Shown in pieces: positions 46,777 to 58,976 of a stretch of 64,000 bases of DNA. Every line of letters begins with the position of its first letter. Within the stretch, counting starts at the first letter, position 1. Under the pieces are notes generated by a model, which was not told the DNA's origin, made no database searches, and saw only the letters and a list, made by a program, of their open reading frames with translations. Made by a program: the position numbers and the translations under genes. This stretch comes from Neocallimastix lanati (nom. inval.) (lineage: Eukaryota; Neocallimastigomycota; Neocallimastigomycetes; Neocallimastigales; Neocallimastigaceae), in contig JACVTC010000045.1 in NCBI GenBank assembly GCA_016946835.1, forward strand, positions 838,501 to 902,500, given 5' to 3'.

Positions 46777-47645
46777 TTCTATTTTTAATAATTCTTAATA
46801 ATGAAAGAGTTTTATCTTATATTTATATTAAATTAAATTTCTTTTAAGAATAATTAAAAAATATTTTAACCTTTGAAAAATAAATTTCTTATAATTTTCT
46901 TATTTTTTTAAAAAAAAATCTTGTTATTATGTTAAAACGAAATAATAAAATGTTTTAGAAATTAAATTTAAATTCAATAATTTTTAATATAAAGAAATTT
47001 ATAAAATTTAATTTTATGAAATGAAGATTTCTAATAATAAATATATAAAAGTTAAATAAATGTAGTAATAAAAATGTATTTTTAATATATAATATTAAAG
47101 ATTCGTTAAAAAATAAATAAATAATAACGAAATTTAAATTAATTAATATTTAAATAAAATTTATTATTTTGTAGCAAATTAAAAAGTCATAAATACTATA
47201 AATTACTAGTTATTAATTTATTATTTAAATTTTTAAAAAAAATTACTTTTATATTATTTACTATTTGTATTGTTATTTCTAAAAATCTATGTAATATTGA
47301 AATAAATAGTTAAGGAAAAATTAGAAAAATTGAAAAATATAAGTAAAAGGAATTAAATTATTTATCTTGCCACAAATTAAACTGTAATAGGTAAACATAA
47401 AGTTTGGTCATTTTAACAATCATATTATTATATTAATTAATTTTTATTTTTCTTTAAAAGCCAAATAAATTTATTATCAATACTAAATATCTTATATGAT
47501 GATATAATATGTTGATATATTTCGACTTTGGATTTATATATTGAAATTCATATTATATTTTGTAACTTTTTTATTTAAGAATATTGTAATTCTATTGATA
47601 CTGATATTCAGCTAATTTAAGTTATATTTTATATTAAAGCAAAAT
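46777..47645. other. AT-rich intergenic
   Basis: Upstream region of the GT2 gene. No gene or clear promoter element beyond general A/T richness is visible. Confidence 0.45.
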
Positions 47646-47649
47646 TTTT

Positions 47650-47930
47650 ATAAATTCTCTTAAACTACAGTATTCCGTTTCAGCGGTCGAAGTAAAGATA
47701 TATAATTTAGAATACCAACTTGTTGGAGTTTATCTTATAAGCATAATTTATTGTAATCCAAATTTGCTTAATATTTGAGTGGTTTTATTTATTACAATTA
47801 AATTAATTAAGATTATTGCTTTCTCTAAATTCGTTATGTGAATGAATTTAATAAAAAATTGAATTTCCTGTTCATTTTCCATGAATTCAACTGTACAATC
47901 TTTAATAATTTAAGTATTGTTAATATTAAA
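47650..47930 (-). pseudogene. Copia RNase H and integrase scraps
   Basis: 47,665-47,745 matches the copia E segment encoding TSWYSKLQHCVSTSTTEAEY (plus-strand GAATACCAACTTGTTGGAGT is shared with 59,817 onward). 47,815-47,925 matches the copia E segment just after the integrase (TTTCCTGTTCATTTTCCAT, compare 61,625-61,650). The intervening 1.7 kb found in copia E is deleted, joining RNase H to the integrase C-terminus. Confidence 0.75.
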
Positions 47931-48309
47931 TATTTTATATGAAAAAGAATTATTGAATTATTCAATAAAGATGCCTTTTAAATAAGATTATAGTAGTTTA
48001 TTTATAAATAACTTTATATCATTTTAAAAATAACTCTTCAGTATAATAATATTGATGGGTAAGAGAAAAAATAATAAAATATTCAATTTCAAAAAAATAT
48101 ATAAAATATTAATTTAAAATCAGTTCTAGATTTAACTAAAGCATCTTCAATATATATTTTTTAGATGAAGTGCTTGAGAAATTCTTAGTACGTTTTCAGA
48201 AAGTACTCTCAATAAAATATATTAATTGTTTGTCTAACCTTAAACCTAAATATTATAATTACCAATATTGTGCTATCTACTAATATTAATTGGAAATTTT
48301 AGATTTTAG

Positions 48310-48783
48310 TAAACACCAAAAAAATATCAAGAAAATTAGATTTATTTTTAATATAACATTTTATATATAATATTTAATATTTTATTTATTTATTTTTTAT
48401 AATTACAATAGTATGTAAGTTATTTGTTAAAACAGAAAAATAGATATTTTAATATACACATGACATTAATTTTATTAAATATAAATTAAATAAATAGTTA
48501 TAATGAATATGTTAATAATATTATATTTTAAAGAAAAGTATAAAAGGATGTAAATTTTACTAAATAAATAATATCCATTAAGAACATAACAAAAATAAAA
48601 TAAAATACTACTATAAAAAAATACTTTGTTATATATTAAAATTATTTTCATTTTTGTGGTTTAATATTATTTTATCAATTTTACATTTTATTTTTTTTAT
48701 ATATTTTATTTAAATATAATAATATTCTGTTTTGATAAATTATATTAAAGACATTATTAAATATTTTTTTTTATATTCTAACA
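48310..48783 (-). repeat. 3' LTR of copia C
   Basis: On the minus strand it starts TGTTAGAATATAAAAA at 48,783. Its far end, AAACACCAAAAAAATATCAAG (48,311 onward), is shared with the 5' LTR at 52,782. A central stretch of about 230 bp, containing AGTATAAAAGGATG, is missing from the 5' LTR, so the two copies differ by an insertion or deletion. Confidence 0.7.
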
Positions 48784-48839
48784 TTCTTAATAAAATATGA
48801 CTTTCTTTAAATGTCATATTTTTTATTTATATCATTTTA

Positions 48840-51790
48840 ATTAAAATATAAATCATCAATTTTTGTTAATAAAGAATTTCTGAATTTATCCATTAATGTT
48901 CCGTTTAAATACTTTGTAAACACATCAGTAAGATTGTTTTCAGATTTTATATATTTAAGATAGATTTTATTTTCTTTGACTATTTCTCTTTTGTAATAAA
49001 TTCTAATATCTACATGTTCAGTCTTTGGGTTAAAAGTTTGTTTTTTAGCATTATAAATATCTGCTTTATTATCAATATTTATTAATATATTTTATTATAT
49101 AAGTTCAATTCTTGAATAAATTTAAGTACCATATATATTGCTTACCGCATTCACTAAGACTGTAATATTCGGACTCGTCTGTTGAAGTCGATATAGTTTT
49201 TTGTAATTTTGAACACCAGCTTGTTGGTGCTTTACCGAATGTTATTAAAAATCCTGTGGTTGAACGTCCAGTGTCCAAGTCACCTCTGTAATCCGAATGG
49301 ACATATGCTTTAATATTCGGATTAATTGTGAAATTTATTCCATATTGTTTTGTGTCTTTTAATAATCTTAATATTCTTATTACGTTATACTAGTCTTCCA
49401 TATTTGGTTCCTTTGCTCTTCTAGCTGCTTTTGATACAGGGAATATAATATCTGGTCTAGAATATATAGTGAAATATAATAAATTTCCTATTATGCTTCT
49501 ATATTTTGTTTCATAAACTTTTACCTTCCTAAGATCTTCATTTTAAATTGGAGTCATAATTCTAAGAGGTGTGCAATTTTTCATATTAAACTTAGAAGTA
49601 ATTCCTCTATATATCTGTATTGATATAAAAAGTAACCATTTTTATGTTTTATAAATTTTATTCCAATAATATAATCAACATTACCTATATCTTTCATTTT
49701 GAACTTTTTCTCAATTAATATTATGGTTGCAGTTGGAAGTGGCTACGGCTTCTTCACAAAATTGTAAACTCAATTATGCATCATTTAACATTGATTTTGC
49801 AGAATTGATTATAGTACCGTTGAATTGTTCAATCCTACTATTTTGTTGTGGATGGTAAGGAACAGTGAATTGATGTTATATTCCAAAGGTAATATAGAAT
49901 TGATTAAAATTTTTGTTATTAAATCGGTGCTATTATCTGTTCGGATATACTGAATTCTTTTATTAAATGGATTTTTTATTTCATTAAACCAATTATGGAA
50001 GTGATAAAAAGTTTCGGATTTACTCTTCATAAATATAGTCCATCCAAATCTTGAGTGGTCATCCATAATGGTTAAAATATATTTGTTGCCACAGATAGAG
50101 TTTTGGATTGGACCTATAAGGTCCATGTATATGAATTGAAATATATTATTAGCTCTACTCTGTGATGATTTGAAAGGCTTATTTTTAAGTTTTTGAATAA
50201 TTACAAATAGGGAACTTTGAAGTTACGTTGATTTTTAAAATTTTAATTTTGATACTATTTATATTGGAATGAGCAAAACGACGATTCCATAAATTTAGTT
50301 GATCAATTGATTTCAAATGTGTATAATTGAATTTAACCAAATTATTATTTTGGTAGTTGTTTTAAAAGTTTAATAGTTAAGTTGAAATCCAAAATTTAAA
50401 TGTGTTAGATTATTTCGATTTAATTGTTAATATTTTTTGATTGTATTGATCATAAATTAGTGCGTATGATTTATTATTATTATTATTGAAAATTATTTTG
50501 TATCCTTGTTGTATGAGGTTACCAACTGATAATAAATTTTTATTTATTTTTGTTGAGTAATAAACATTCTTAATGATTATTTTGTAATTACAATGTATCC
50601 TATGAGTTCTCCTTTAAATTTTGTTGATATAATTTGAATATTAGCTAAATAAACTTTTTCATTGTATTTTTGAATATTATTTAATTTATTTAAATGAATT
50701 GTGATAATTATTGATTTGCCGGAGTCTAGTATCCAAGACATCATTTTTTTTTTGTTGTCATCATTTTGTTTATTTATTATGGCTAAATTTATATCCAATT
50801 TATCTTGATAATGGTAATTCTTAGTAAAAGCATTGGCATAGCTTGTATCATTTATTTCATTTTCTATGAAATTTGCGTAATTTCAAAGTTTATTATATTT
50901 TCTTTTAAAATTATTTCTTCTACGTTTGAAAATTTTTTCATATTTTATTATTATTTTAATCATCTCTTTTATTTTTACAGTCATAAAAGAAATGGCCCCA
51001 TTTACCACAGTAATTACATCCACCATTTTTAGTACTTTTAGTAAATGTTTTATTTTAGTAATTTTTTTCTTGTTTGTATTATTGAAAGTATTATTTTCAA
51101 TTGAAAATATATTTTCATTATTTTGATTATTAGTATATAGATTGTTTTAAGTTAGAAGAGATGATTTCAGGCAATACATCCTTATCGTTTTCACTACATT
51201 TATTCCTATCATTTTTAAATTAGAATACATTAATCCAACGGAGTTCCTCTGGAAGACTTCTGTTAAGGATGCCCGCTTTAACACTTAGTTCAATTTCATT
51301 ATCTATTTTCTCATGTTCATCAATGGTATTCAGTAGTTCAGTAATAAATATATTAATATCTACTTCTGGGTTGTACTTCAAATTATCGAGTTTATTTTTA
51401 TGTTCTAATTTACATGTATTAATGTTTTTCATAAAAGATTTTTTTTAGAATTCTCCACAATTCGAAAGCTGTTTTGTTTGATCCTTGTACAAAGTCTTGG
51501 TCTTTTTCTCCTATTATGTTTAGGACGCTCCATTTTGTTGTAATTCATTATTGATATCAACCACATTGGTGTTGATATCAATAACTTTTTAACCATTTCT
51601 TTAGTGATATAATCAACTAGATTGTTAATTAATAATAAATGAAGGATTTTGGTTCTCCATCTATTATAGTTTTCGGTATTTAATTCAACTCCTCTGTTAA
51701 AATTTTCAGAATAGTTAAATTTAATTGTTGGCCAAATGTCGATGGGTTCCTCAATAATAATTACCTCATTTCTATTAGTTCTTGTATTAG
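48840..51790 (-). pseudogene. Ty1/copia element C gag-pol relic
   Basis: In minus order: Gag (51,790-51,220) reads ISFNYSENFNRGVELNTENY and AGILNRSLPEELRWINVF. A complete CCHC zinc knuckle CNYCGKWGHFFYDC lies at about 51,020-50,980. Protease (50,798-50,577) reads MMSWILDSGKSI. The integrase core (50,126-49,809) reads MDLIGPIQ, IMDDHSRFGW and IRTDN. The RT region (49,700-49,300) has large deletions, and RNase H to the C-terminus (about 49,260-48,870) includes STSTDESEYYSLSE-like and LNGTLMDKFRNSLLTKI-like pieces. Most of RT is missing. Stops and frameshifts are frequent. LTRs flank it at 48,310-48,783 and 52,781-53,015, and a roughly 950-bp non-coding leader with repeated TTGACTxAxxATATTATTTTT units lies at 51,830-52,740. 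Confidence 0.85.
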
Positions 51791-52747
51791 CTATTACTAA
51801 AAGTTTTAAACAAATTAATTTATTTTATTATTAATTTATTAATATTTTATATTTTGAGAATATTTTAAAATATAATTGAAGAGGTATATGTTACATTTTT
51901 AATATTTATTTATACATATTTAATATATTAATTAAAACTTTATTCTATTTTGATTAAATAAATTCAAATTGAAATATATATTGTGTAATATATCTATAAA
52001 GATTTATAATAAACTTTAATAATAAATATTTTTAATAATTGGTTAAGTTATATTTATTATTTAATATTAAGATTTATAATATATTTCAGCAGTATGATTG
52101 GTTTCTATTTTTATCTCTTATTTTTAATGTAATATTTTTTATTATTTCATTTGATATTAATTTTAATTAAACATTGATATTGTTGGTTTTATGTGCTTGA
52201 AAAAGTATTTTTATTAATTTTATATTTATTAATATTAAAGTTGAATATATTTGTTTTTTGAGTTATAATTTTAATTTATTAATTTACTGTATGGTGTAAA
52301 TATTTATATATTTATTGTTAATAATTAACAATATTATTTTCAATTCAAAATAATTATTTGACTGAACATATTATTTTTTCAGTTCAAATTATAATTGACT
52401 AACTATATTATTTTTATAGTTCAAATTATAATTTGACTTACTATAATATATATATATTATTTAGAAAAAATTATAATATTTTTAAATTGTATTAATCCCT
52501 TATAAATTTATTTTAAAATATTTCTGATAATATATTTTAATTTTGTTATTATGAAAATGACAAAATTAATTTATTAAGATTATAAATAATTATATTATTT
52601 CTTTGTTCGAAGTTAGATATTTTTATTAATAAATATAAAAATAAAAATTGTTGAATATTAAAAATAAGAAATTGTTAGTTCAATTTATTTATAAGATGAA
52701 TGTAATTACGTATATTAATTTTATTAATTATAACTTAACTTATAGTT

Positions 52748-52775
52748 GAGCTCAGTTGTAGGCTGAGACTCTTAA
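52748..52775 (-). promoter_or_regulatory. Primer-binding site of copia C (tRNA-Lys 5' half)
   Basis: The plus strand reads GAGCTCAGTTGTAGGCTGAG and then ACTCTTAA. This is like the D arm and anticodon loop (CTCTTAA) of tRNA-Lys(CUU). The element's sense strand is minus, so this site would pair with that tRNA's inside rather than its 3' end. It lies directly downstream of the 5' LTR. Confidence 0.6.
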
Positions 52776-52780
52776 ATTAT

Positions 52781-53015
52781 TAAACACCAAAAAAATATCA
52801 AGAAAATTAGATTTATTTTTAATAAAACATTTTATATAAAATATTTGATATTTAATTTTATTTATCTTTTTATTTTTTATAATTACAAAAGTATGTAATT
52901 TATTTTAACAATTTTACATTTTGTTTCTTTTATATATTATATTTAAATATATTAATATTCTGATTGGGTAAACTATAAAGTCATTATTAAATATTTATTT
53001 TTATATATTCTATCA
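52781..53015 (-). repeat. 5' LTR of copia C
   Basis: It shares AAACACCAAAAAAATATCAAG and TTAGATTTATTTTTAATA at one end and TTATTAAATATTTATTTTTA near the other with the 3' LTR at 48,310-48,783. The terminal CTAACA has become CTATCA. It is about 235 bp, shorter than the 3' copy because of a deletion that removes the TATA-like segment. Confidence 0.65.
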
Positions 53016-53199
53016 GATTTTATTTTTCATAATGAATATAAATTAGTTAAAAGCTAAATCCAAAAAAAGTTGACAATTCTTAGATAAGAATTGTTGTCGA
53101 ATTTCATTCTTTTTTTGCCTATTCACCATTTCAATTAATAATAATTATATTATCTAATAATTTTAAATAACTTTTCAAGATATTAATGTGTAACTTTTA

Positions 53200-53480
53200 T
53201 AAAAAATGAAAATGAGGTTTTCAATAAATTTATTATTTAGTATAATAAAATTTTAACTTTTAATATAATTATTAAATTAATTTGACCAGATAATGGAAAA
53301 GAATTTAATAATAGTAATTTCCATTATTTTTGAGAAGAAAATGGAATTAATAATCAATTTACAGTACCATTCAATCCATCTTAAAATGGACATGTCGAAT
53401 TATTTAAAGATTCTCTTATTTTATAGGCCAAAACTCTTCTAAACGATGTGCAACTCAAATGATTTTATTGATAACTCCTT
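53200..53480 (+). pseudogene. Copia integrase scrap
   Basis: Plus-strand pieces read DNGKEFNNSNFHYF, EENGINNQFTVPFNPS, NGHVELFKDSLIL and AKTLLNDVQLK. They match, in order, the copia E integrase from its second catalytic Asp (SDNGKEF) past the catalytic Glu (NGRAERFN). Stops interrupt it and nothing else of the element remains nearby. Confidence 0.8.
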
Positions 53481-53484
53481 AATC

Positions 53485-54082
53485 AAAATATATAAATTAA
53501 TTATTCCTATTTCTAAAATGTAAAAGATTGGTTTATTATTAATTAATATAATGATTGATAATATATCTTATAAAATCTCTAAAGTAATTTGAAAATACTT
53601 CTTTGCCTTTATCAAGTTATATTTTAATTTTAATTGTTTTAATTTTAATAATAAAGTTAATATTATTATTATTAATTTAATTTATTACTAATTTTGATTT
53701 AATAAAAATTTGATTATCATTTTAATTCGATTGATTAATTTCTTTTTTATTAATTGAATGATTTCATAATTTTGTTTTAATATATTTGATAAAATATGAC
53801 TTATTCATAATTTTAATTGATAAATACTATTAATTAATTTTTTTTTTTTTTTTATTTAAATTTTACTTTTATATTAATAGTAGTTTCTAATTTCAAAATT
53901 ATGTTAATATCATCAGCTGACAATTTAATTTACATTTTGATAATATTAATTTTACTTTTTTTTAATATTTAACTATAGTTTTATTTATTGGTGATTAAGG
54001 AAAAATATCTTTATCTCTTATGGATTCAATTCAGTAATAAATAAAAATATAATCTATAATAAAAGCAATTGTTTATTAGTTT
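53485..54082. other. AT-rich intergenic
   Basis: Nothing is recognised apart from a T20 run near 53,840. Confidence 0.45.
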
Positions 54083-54291
54083 TGTTAGAAACAAAAATAT
54101 AAAGCTTTATAATTATATTAATTAAAGGAGTAATGTTATATATATTAATATATTCATGTAAGATATATAACTAATAATAATAATAGGCCATATATTATGT
54201 TTACTATAAATACTCTAAAAATGTACAAAATTATATATATATATACTATTTTATATTTCTATATAATAAAAAGATATTCCTACCTTTCACA
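54083..54291 (+). repeat. 5' LTR of truncated copia element F
   Basis: It starts TGTTAGAAACAAAAATA and ends TTCACA; at 209 bp it is the same length as the LTRs of element G. It is a diverged inverse-orientation copy of them. The internal GGAGTAATGTTATATAT, TAAGATATATAACTAATA and AGGCCATATATTATG correspond to the G LTR. It is followed by the primer-binding site GATTAAGAATCTCAACTC. Confidence 0.8.
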
Positions 54292-55601
54292 GATTAAGAA
54301 TCTCAACTCTTTAGTTTAGCTATCAAATAAAGCTAAATTGAAATAAATAAAACATAACATTTTTTATATTGTTCATATTCAAAATAATAACAATATATTT
54401 GTATTATTCTTAAAATATTCATTATGGAAACAAAATATAATAACTATTATTAATTATCAAACATTACAGAACAATATTAAATGTGATGAGGATACAAGAT
54501 GTTAATTAAAGTATTTATAGTAATAGTTCATAGTAATTATTAATTTTCAAAAATAAGTATATATAAATATAAATATCTATATATATAAAAAAATGAATTA
54601 AAATAAAATTAATGTTAATTAAATGAAATTTTAAAACTCATTAAAATATAAATAATAGTCAACTAGTTAAGTTGAAAATAATTAAATATAAAATAATAAT
54701 CATTTAAGCCATCTATACTTAGAATAATCAATGAAAAATAACCTGTTTATTCATGCTAATTAATAATAACTATTTTTAACTAAATATTAATAACATATAT
54801 AAAATAAAAAATTAACAACTAATCTAAACAGAGACAAATAAAAATGATTTATAAAAATTAACAGTAATATTAACATTAATATATAAAATAAACATAATTT
54901 TTTTTAATATAAATAAATATAATTAATATAATAATAAAAATTATTAAATATAAAATAATATATCCTCACACACAAAAATCTGTTCTGACATCATATGATT
55001 TAAAACAATATAAAAAATTTAATATAGATATATTATGAATTAACTCAATTTTTAATATGCAATAAAATTCCACCAAGAAAAACTAATCAATTAATTAACG
55101 TTGATGCCAGAGACAATCCACAGAAAGTAGTAAATTTCAAATAGATTTATTCGAAAATGTTAAAATGAATTCAATTAGCTTTACTCAAATAAATTCTAAT
55201 AAAAAATTCAAATTAAATAATTAAATTAAATAATATTTATTATTTAAATTATTTCTATAGTAATAATAGAAATTTTAATAATTAAAGTCTTTCACAAAAT
55301 TTTAACAATTAATGTTCAACAAATAAATTAAAATTAGAGTATCCGAGAAATTAATTTAACAAAACCTTTATATTCAATAAAATTTTAATTTATTATAATA
55401 TTCATTTTTATTTAATACATTTCAAATTTTAATTTATAATAATTTTAAAATGTCCAATTATATCAATCCATTAAAAATAATATTAATGATTTATTAAATT
55501 AAAATTAAATTAAATTCAATCAATAATATAAATATTATTATTTTTGCTAAACTTTAATCAATAATATTTAATCCAATCCATCAATTTTGTCAAAAATATT
55601 A
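54292..55601 (+). repeat. Leader of element F, inverted partner of 57,570-58,976
   Basis: This non-coding stretch directly follows the F LTR. It opens with the tRNA-Lys(CUU)-complementary site (54,292-54,325) and is the inverse complement, diverged, of the G leader. Examples are CTCACACACAAAAATCTGTTCTG at 54,965 versus its reverse near 58,085, and AAACTTTAATCAATAATATTT near 55,550 versus its reverse near 57,640. No gag follows, because the element is cut by the 3' LTR of copia E near 55,602. Confidence 0.75.
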
Positions 55602-55657
55602 TGTTAAGAAACACTCAAATAAGTTATAATAAACACAATAATAAATATATATGGATT

Positions 55658-55866
55658 TGTGAAAAAGTATAAATCTCTTTTTTATTATATAAGAATAAAG
55701 AATAGTACACATACATAATTTTATACTTCTTTATAGTATTTATAGTAAAAGTAATATGTGGCTTTTTGTTACTATTGGTCACATATCTTACACTAATATA
55801 TTAATTTATATAACTTTACTCCTTTAAATAATATAACTATAAATCTTATTATTTTTGTTTCTAACA
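55658..55866 (-). repeat. 3' LTR of element G
   Basis: 209 bp, TG...CA ends. On the sense strand it is preceded by the polypurine tract at 55,867-55,879, which marks it as the 3' LTR. Confidence 0.9.
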
Positions 55867-55879
55867 TTCCCCCTCAAAT
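55867..55879 (-). promoter_or_regulatory. Polypurine tract of element G
   Basis: On the sense strand it reads TTTGAGGGGGAA and lies immediately before the 3' LTR start TGTTAG. It primes plus-strand DNA synthesis in LTR retrotransposons. The same motif precedes the copia E LTR at 59,381-59,395 and, as GAGGAGGA(A/G), the copia D LTR and the LTR at 38,437. Confidence 0.8.
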
Positions 55880-56189
55880 CTAACTTTGGGTGAAAGTTAG
55901 AGTTGAAGAGAAATATTGCAAATGTATTACTATATAAAATAATATTTTTAATAATAATACAACTAACATATTATTAAGTATATGAAAGGAATTATTTTTA
56001 TTTTTATTTGTAAACTTAAGAAAATTTTTTTTTATATACTTTAAATTCTAACGTTTCCCCTTACTTTCAAATTGGATTGGAGTTATTTTTTTATTATTAC
56101 TATTATTTATTAATCTTTATTTACTTAAATTATTATTATGTCTTTTTATCTTATTTTATTATTATTATTATTTTTTATTTATATGAATC

Positions 56190-56411
56190 ACTTTCCGGGA
56201 AATAATTTATTGTTTGAGCAATCATTTAAGTAGTAATTAATATTCATATCAGTACGAACATTATTATAATTGTAACAGAATCTTCAGCATCACGAATAGT
56301 TTTATCTAAGAAAGTTTTTAGCCATTCATGGAGGTTTTCCATAACAGGTAAGTATAAATAATTAATATCTTTAGAACTTGAACTTAAAGAATAACTAACA
56401 AGATTTATCCA

Positions 56412-56443
<32 letters not shown>

Positions 56444-56710
56444 AACTTTATCTCCTTTTGATTTTGCATCTTTAGATACAAAGGCAAATCGCTTTTGTTC
56501 GTTCATAGTTGTTTTCATACAATTAATCATCTTTTTAATATTGTCATCGGTTGTTTGATATATTTCATCAATCTATTAAGTATATCAATAGTTGTATCAA
56601 CCTTTGGATCAATAGTTTTAACTGGTGAGAAAAAGCCAAACTGAGCATTAACTTGTTCTTTAAAAGCTTGATTAAAGCAAGCTGAAAATAAATAAAAAAA
56701 AAAATTACAA
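56190..56710 (-). pseudogene. Unknown gene relic inside element G, exon-like
   Basis: I do not recognise this family. The minus strand shows a pyrimidine-rich stretch ending TTATTTTCAG (about 56,685), like a 3' splice site. An open frame follows: CFNQAFKEQVNAQFGFFSPV, VDTTIDILNRLMKYIKQ. After a frame change it continues with DDNIKKMINCMKTTMNEQKR, FAFVSKDAKSKGDKVVL, a run of 27 A (poly-Lys), and in a further frame WINLVSYSLSSSSKDINYLY and VMENLHEWLKTFLDKTIRD. The pieces are consistent with one protein of about 150 residues here that has suffered about two frame changes, one at the expanded A run. The conservation-like flow across frames says it was once a real gene. Not a retroelement protein as far as I can tell. 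Confidence 0.5.
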
Positions 56711-56889
56711 AACAATATATAATTTATAATTTTGGTTTATTGTTGATTATTACATTTATACTAATATAATTTTTTTTTTTTTTTTTTTTTATTTTATATA
56801 TATATTGATTATATTAAGAGTATTGTATATAACTGTATTTAAATAATGTGTGTTTTTTATTATTATTATTTTTCTTTTTTTTTTACTAA

Positions 56890-57300
56890 TTATAAATAAT
56901 AAAATTTAATTCATTTGATAAAATGCTATATTTGTCATCATGTATTACTAGAATATCTCCATTAAATTAATTATTATTTTTATAAAATAAAAATAACACT
57001 GTTTCAAAATCTACAACGCATTTGTCATTTATTCGTTAATTCAAAGTAATATCTTTTAAATAATAATAAATTGCGAAGAATAAACGTAACTTCTTATTTT
57101 CAATAATATTAAAACACCATTGCGAAGATTCATCGGATAAATGAGTTAATTTCATAAAAAAAAACTTTTTCAAAAATCTTTTATTGGTAAATGTATTTAT
57201 TGGTTATGAAATACCTCCAAATCTATTTATAGGTTTTCTGGTATTAACGATCATATTTTTAATAGCATTTAAATCTCCTACATCTTTTTTATATATAAAT
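56890..57300 (-). pseudogene. Second unknown coding relic inside element G
   Basis: One minus-strand frame from about 57,300 reads DVGDLNAIKNMIVNTRKPIN, RFGGIS, then after TAA PINTFTNKRFLKKFFFMKLT, HLSDESSQWCFNIIENKKLR and LFFAIYYYLKDITLN. After further stops come DKCVVDFETVLFLFYKNNN and ILVIHDDKYSILSNELNF. The frame is the same throughout, with about three TAA codons. This points to a formerly continuous protein. I do not recognise the family. It may be part of the same captured gene as 56,190-56,710 (same strand, upstream), with the sequence between them as an intron. Confidence 0.45.
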
Positions 57301-57569
57301 ATATATATGATTCCAATTTATATTTAGATGTTAAGCATTGATTTGGAGAATAATAAATAATTCAAATAATATATTTTAAATTATTTTATATAGATTATCT
57401 AAATTTAATCTTCCCTATTATTGTTAATGATATATATAAATGGGTTTTATATGAATAAATATGTTATTAAAAAAAAAATATATAAATATTTTAAATATCA
57501 AGTTTCGAGATTTAACAAAATTTAGATTAATAAATGATAGATTAGATTTTTATAAATATTATATATTAT

Positions 57570-58976
57570 TAATAATATAATTTTTTTAAAAATATTTTAA
57601 ATTGTTATTAATATTGATGGAATGTATTAAATATTATTGATTAAAGTTTAGCAAAAATAATTAAATTTATATTATTGATTGTATTTAATTTAATTTTATT
57701 TAATAAATCATTAATATTATTTTTAATAGATTGATATAATTGGACATTTTAAAATTATTATAAATTAAAATTTGAAATATATTAAATAAAAATATTATAA
57801 TAAATTAAAATTTTATTGATTATAAAAGATTTGTTAAAAATAATTTCTAGGATACTTTAATTTTAATTTATTTATTGAACCTTATTTGTTAAAATTTTAG
57901 TGTAAAACTTTAATTATTAAAATTTCTATTAATTATATTTTCTGTGGATTATTCCTAGTTTCAACTTTAATTATATGTTAATTTTTCTTGATGGTATTTT
58001 ATTGTATATTAAAAATTAAGTTAATTCATAATAAAAGTATATTATATCTTTTATATTATTTTGAATTGTATAATGTCAGAACGGATTTTGTGTGTAAGGA
58101 TATATTGTTTAATATTTAATAATTTTATTATTTTATTAATTATATATTTATTTATATTAAAAATAAATTATGTTTATAATATAGATTAATGATAATATTA
58201 TTTTTTATAAATCATTTTTATTTGTTTCTTTTTCAATTAGTTGTTAATTTTTTTTATTTTACGTGTTTCATTAATATTTAATTAAAAATAGTTACTATTA
58301 ATTAACTTGAATAAACAGATTATTTGTAATTGATAATTCTTAGTCTTAATAACTTAAAATGACTATTATTTTAAATTTAATTATTTAAAACTTCACTAGA
58401 TAGACAGTTATTTTTATTTTTATTTTCTATTATTTTCAATTTAATTAATCTAGTTGACAAACATTTTATAGTTAATTATTTACAACTTAGATAAACTAAT
58501 CAACAATTATTTTTATTTTTATTGTTAATCAACCTAGCTAGTTGACAATTATTTATATTTTATAATCAATTATTCACAACTTAGCTAGTTGACATTTATT
58601 TTTTATTTTCAATAATTCTCAACTTAGATAGACTAGTTGACTATTATTTTATTTTAATATTTTCTTTTTATCTAATTATATGTATATGTATTTATATCAT
58701 TTTTTTATTTTTAATAATTAATAATAACTATGACCTATTACAATAAGAATTTTATTTTAAATTTTATATCTTTAACATTCTCACAATTGTTCTGTAATAT
58801 TTTCTTATCGATATTGGTTATTACGTTTTGTTTCTATAATAAATTTTATAAAAATAATAAAAATATATTTTTTATTAGTTTGATTATTAATAATTTTATA
58901 TTTAAATGATTTTATATTTTATATATTTCAACTTAGCTTTATTGATAGCTCAACTGAAGAGTTGAGACTCTTAATC
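57570..58976 (-). repeat. Leader of element G with tandem repeats
   Basis: Non-coding leader between the 5' LTR and the body, inversely repeated at 54,292-55,601. At 58,430-58,650 a unit of about 60 bp containing AACTTAGCTAGTTGACAATT recurs about four times. TTGACTxAxxATATTATTTTT units in the copia C leader (52,360-52,440) recall it, suggesting that repeated leader boxes are a feature of the family. Confidence 0.7.
58943..58976 (-). promoter_or_regulatory. Primer-binding site of element G (tRNA-Lys CUU, internal)
   Basis: The plus strand reads GATAGCTCAACTGAAGAG and then TTGAGACTCTTAATC. This follows the D arm (AGCTCA...GAG) and anticodon stem-loop (TGAGA-CTCTTAA-TC) of tRNA-Lys(CUU). Because the element is on the minus strand, its RNA would pair with this tRNA segment. 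Such internal priming is known for Drosophila copia, which uses a tRNA 5' half. The same site sits at 54,292 (F) and 52,748 (C). Confidence 0.7.
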
